Shown here in pieces: positions 13,725-16,151 of a stretch of 16,151 bases of DNA; within the stretch, counting starts at the first letter, position 1; the number at the start of each line of letters is the position of its first letter. The notes beneath the pieces are model-generated. The model was given only the letters and a program-made list of their open reading frames with translations, did not search any database and had not been told where the DNA came from. The stretch covers positions 1 through 16,151 of the forward strand of contig CANHKJ010000043.1 of assembly GCA_947460915.1 (NCBI GenBank), read 5' to 3'. The stretch is from Verrucomicrobiia bacterium (GTDB taxonomy: Bacteria > Verrucomicrobiota > Verrucomicrobiia > Verrucomicrobiales > Akkermansiaceae). A program made the position numbers and the translations under genes.

Positions 13725-16151
13725 ATGAAAATCCTCGCGTTTACTTGTCTAAGTGTCATTATCTCAGCTGCTCATGCCCAAGTACAGATCAATGAAATCA
13801 TGGCTTCCAATGCTCGATCATTCCCCGATGTCGTGGACTTTGAGGACTACCCCGACTGGATCGAGCTCAAAAACACAGGCAGCACGGTGGCGAGTCTCCA
13901 AAACTACTTTCTCAGCGACGATCCCGCCAATCCTTACAAATGGCCATTTCCCGCATCGGCCTCGATTCCAGCCAATGGCCATCTCATGATCATGGCTGAC
14001 GGTCACGATGCGATTCCTGGCCAATCCTTTCCTCGCGGTTACTGGCCGTGGCGGAATTTTACCACTGAGCGCTATCATACCAACTTCAGTCTATCAGCAG
14101 CAGGAGAAACGCTCACTCTTACGCAAGCAACAGGAATCAACTCAATAACACTGGTAAACTCTGCAGTCCCCACTCCTGCGAATGCGGCGACATGGAAATT
14201 TCTCGATAATGGCAGCGACCAAAGCACCCAGTGGCGGGTTCGGGTGTTCGATGACTCGACATGGAGCAGCGGCAAATCTGAACTTGGATATGCAGATGCT
14301 CCAAACACAACCGTTTCCTTCGGTCCCAGTAGTAATAACAAATACATCACCACCTACTTTCGCCACAGTTTCAATGTCGCTGATCCATCTGCGTATCAAG
14401 GCCTCACCTTGAATCTGCTGGTTGATGATGGCGCTGTTGTCTATCTCAATGGGGCAGAAGTCGTGCGGCGCAATATGCCTACTGGCACGATCAATCATCA
14501 AACCTTAGCGACCGTAGCTGTTGCTGCACCAGCTGAAAATACTTTCTACCCTTACAGCATTCCTGCGAATTTGTTAGTAGCTGGAACTAACGTAATTGCT
14601 GTGGAGGTTCATCAGGCTACAGCTGGCAGCTCAGACTTGAGCCTAGATTTGAGCCTCGTTGCTAGCTCGATTACTGGTGGCTCACTGGTCGATACCGTCA
14701 CATACACGCAACAAGTGACCGATGTTTCCTATGGTCGCGATGCCGCTTCACCTACGCAATGGAAGCAGTTCGCCGAATCCACGCCCAATGCTGAAAATAC
14801 TACGTCTATAGTAGATAGTGTGCGCGATACTGGAAATGATGTGAGTGTTTCGCCATCAGGTGGAGTTTACGCCTCAGCTCAGACCGTCACACTCAATACG
14901 AGTTCGGGGGAAATACGCTACACACTTGATGGCTCTAACCCAAAGAGCAGTTCTTTGCTTTATTCGGCACCACTGGAGTTATCAGCTACCACGATCCTAC
15001 GTGCTGCATGTTTTGAAGCGGGAAAAGCCACAGGTCAGATTGTTACGCAAACGTATTTCATTGGTGAGACGCAGGGTAGCTTACCTTATGTTTCCGTGGT
15101 AGCAGATCCTGAGACATTGTTTGGCAATACGATTGGTATTTATCTGAATACGCATGAGCCTCTTGTCAGCAGCACCACTTTTTCCGCTCTCGGTGCGCGA
15201 GATGTTTACAAAGGCAAAGATGCTCCAGGACACGTTGAATTTTTCGCGCCTGGTGGCACTGGGAAATTTAGCGCCAACGTCGGCATTCGCATCGGCGGAG
15301 AGAATAATTGGGTGCATCCACAAAAGGCTATGAATCTCGCCGTGCGTGGAAAGTACGGCTCCAGTGAAATCAAATACGATTTGTTTCCCGGATCGAAAAA
15401 CGCATTGCACACAGGAATGACCCTTCGCGACGGCGGTGACCGCTGGGCTAATGAAATGCTGCGGGATGCGATCTGGGCAAAGATTGCCAAGGGGTTTTTG
15501 AATGTTGATACGGCCGATTTTCGACCTGTAGTTGTATTTGTGAACGGCAGCTATTACGGCTTGCACGATTTGCGCGAGCGTTGGGACGACATGTGGTTTG
15601 CACAAAAGTATCATGTAAACTCTGATGATGTCGATCACTTGCTCTACGGACACATTACGAGCGGCGATGTGACGCTTGGCGTTGATAAAGGTGACACCGA
15701 TGACTGGCTGGAGTTCATGGCTTTCATCAATTCAGCTGACCTCACAGTGCAGGCCAACTGGGACTACGTGGAATCGAAAATCGACGTCGAGAGTTTCATG
15801 GATTTCGTCATTTCCGAGTCATACGGAAACAATACAAGCTGGTATCACAATCGTGAATTCTGGAAGCAGAAAAAAGCGGGCGCACGCTGGAAATGGTTCC
15901 TCACCGACATGGACCGCACATTATCCACAGGAACTACCACAGGAATTCTTGCCGACATGCTCGCAAACGAAGACGTGCTTGTGCGTCTGAAGGCTAACAC
16001 GACCTTCAAACGTCGTCTCGCACAGCGCTATTCAGCCCACATGGCATCGACTTTTCAAGAGTCTCGTTTGCATGCGCTTTGGGATCAAGTGGATGCCGAA
16101 ATTTCAGCGACAGAAGTTTCTCGACATCAAACGCGCTGGGCACCTCATGGC
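13725..16151 (+). CDS. Secreted CotH-kinase family protein with lamin-tail and chitobiase-C-like domains, 3'-truncated
   Basis: The frame runs from ATG 13725 through 809 codons without a stop and leaves the window, so the C-terminus is missing. The signal peptide is MKILAFTCLSVIISAAHA. Domain order: lamin-tail (LTD) domain about 20-130 ('INEIMASN', 'DWIELKNTG'); a beta-sandwich about 165-315 with 'LLVDDGAVVYLNGAEV'; a CHB_HEX_C-like module 373-447 ('VSPSGGVY', 'IRYTLDGSNP'); then the CotH kinase-like domain from about 452. In the latter, R522 and K534, 'NGSYYGLHDLRERWD' (607-621) and 'FLTDMDRT' (725-732, D728 and D730) correspond to the ATP/Mg-binding core of the spore-coat CotH fold. CotH homologues phosphorylate proteins; this family is common in Verrucomicrobia surface proteins. 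Which substrate is modified is unknown. It is transcribed divergently from hinT. Confidence 0.9.
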   Translation, partial: MKILAFTCLSVIISAAHAQVQINEIMASNARSFPDVVDFEDYPDWIELKNTGSTVASLQNYFLSDDPANPYKWPFPASASIPANGHLMIMADGHDAIPGQSFPRGYWPWRNFTTERYHTNFSLSAAGETLTLTQATGINSITLVNSAVPTPANAATWKFLDNGSDQSTQWRVRVFDDSTWSSGKSELGYADAPNTTVSFGPSSNNKYITTYFRHSFNVADPSAYQGLTLNLLVDDGAVVYLNGAEVVRRNMPTGTINHQTLATVAVAAPAENTFYPYSIPANLLVAGTNVIAVEVHQATAGSSDLSLDLSLVASSITGGSLVDTVTYTQQVTDVSYGRDAASPTQWKQFAESTPNAENTTSIVDSVRDTGNDVSVSPSGGVYASAQTVTLNTSSGEIRYTLDGSNPKSSSLLYSAPLELSATTILRAACFEAGKATGQIVTQTYFIGETQGSLPYVSVVADPETLFGNTIGIYLNTHEPLVSSTTFSALGARDVYKGKDAPGHVEFFAPGGTGKFSANVGIRIGGENNWVHPQKAMNLAVRGKYGSSEIKYDLFPGSKNALHTGMTLRDGGDRWANEMLRDAIWAKIAKGFLNVDTADFRPVVVFVNGSYYGLHDLRERWDDMWFAQKYHVNSDDVDHLLYGHITSGDVTLGVDKGDTDDWLEFMAFINSADLTVQANWDYVESKIDVESFMDFVISESYGNNTSWYHNREFWKQKKAGARWKWFLTDMDRTLSTGTTTGILADMLANEDVLVRLKANTTFKRRLAQRYSAHMASTFQESRLHALWDQVDAEISATEVSRHQTRWAPHG

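Noticed and set aside
15081..15653. 190-codon minus-strand frame inside the CotH-kinase gene
   Set aside because: The plus strand is continuously open for 809 codons with LTD, CHB_HEX_C and CotH motifs, so this is a shadow frame.

Overview
The window looks like a chromosomal piece of a Verrucomicrobiota bacterium, or a close relative in the PVC group. This is inferred from protein style. At the two ends are large secreted mosaic proteins: one with LamG, DUF1349-like and TSP3 modules and a C-terminal 'Y.IQSSTNL..W ... FYRV' tail, the other with lamin-tail, chitobiase-C-like and CotH-kinase modules. The rest of the gene content is didermic. No marker gene such as an rRNA is present, so the assignment is moderate. 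There is no tRNA, rRNA, CRISPR array, transposase or prophage gene, and no gene-free stretch longer than 130 bases.

Layout, left to right. (1) 2-2764, plus strand: the 3' part of a large secreted modular protein, cut by the window edge. (2) 2824-3900, plus: an M42 aminopeptidase. (3) 3891-4940, minus: a lipoprotein alpha/beta hydrolase that converges on and overlaps the M42 gene by 10 bases. (4) 5027-6178, minus: a secreted PQQ-type sugar dehydrogenase (YliI/Asd-like) ending in a strong intrinsic terminator. (5) 6271-13191, minus: a five-gene ABC peptide importer read in the order yejB, yejE, yejA-like binding lipoprotein, oppD-like ATPase, oppF-like ATPase. Its genes overlap by up to 4 bases or lie within 8 bases of each other. 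(6) 13253-13594, minus: a HinT-type histidine-triad phosphoramidase just upstream of the importer and possibly co-transcribed with it. (7) 13725 to the right edge, plus: a large CotH-kinase secreted protein, divergent from hinT and open at the window end. It has 809 sense codons with no stop inside the window.

How the genes may fit together. The importer is of the YejABEF type, which takes up oligopeptides, microcin C in enterobacteria and muropeptides in alphaproteobacteria. Here the single double-headed YejF ATPase is replaced by two ATPases, and both permeases carry extra extracytoplasmic segments. The one in YejE resembles MORN_2 (YwqK-like) repeats. The binding protein has a lipobox and a predicted coiled-coil stalk. 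The M42 aminopeptidase could degrade imported peptides. The HinT neighbour is a general phosphoramidase, but it also recalls the HIT hydrolases that detoxify peptide-nucleotide antibiotics entering through Yej.

Start sites. Three genes (M42, hydrolase, hinT) have promoter-like -35/-10 pairs whose -10 box lies only 6-7 bases before the preferred start codon. This suggests leaderless mRNAs, and for the hydrolase it argues against the longest reading frame. The region between hinT and cotH holds divergent promoter candidates and a perfect 9-bp inverted repeat touching the cotH -35 box.
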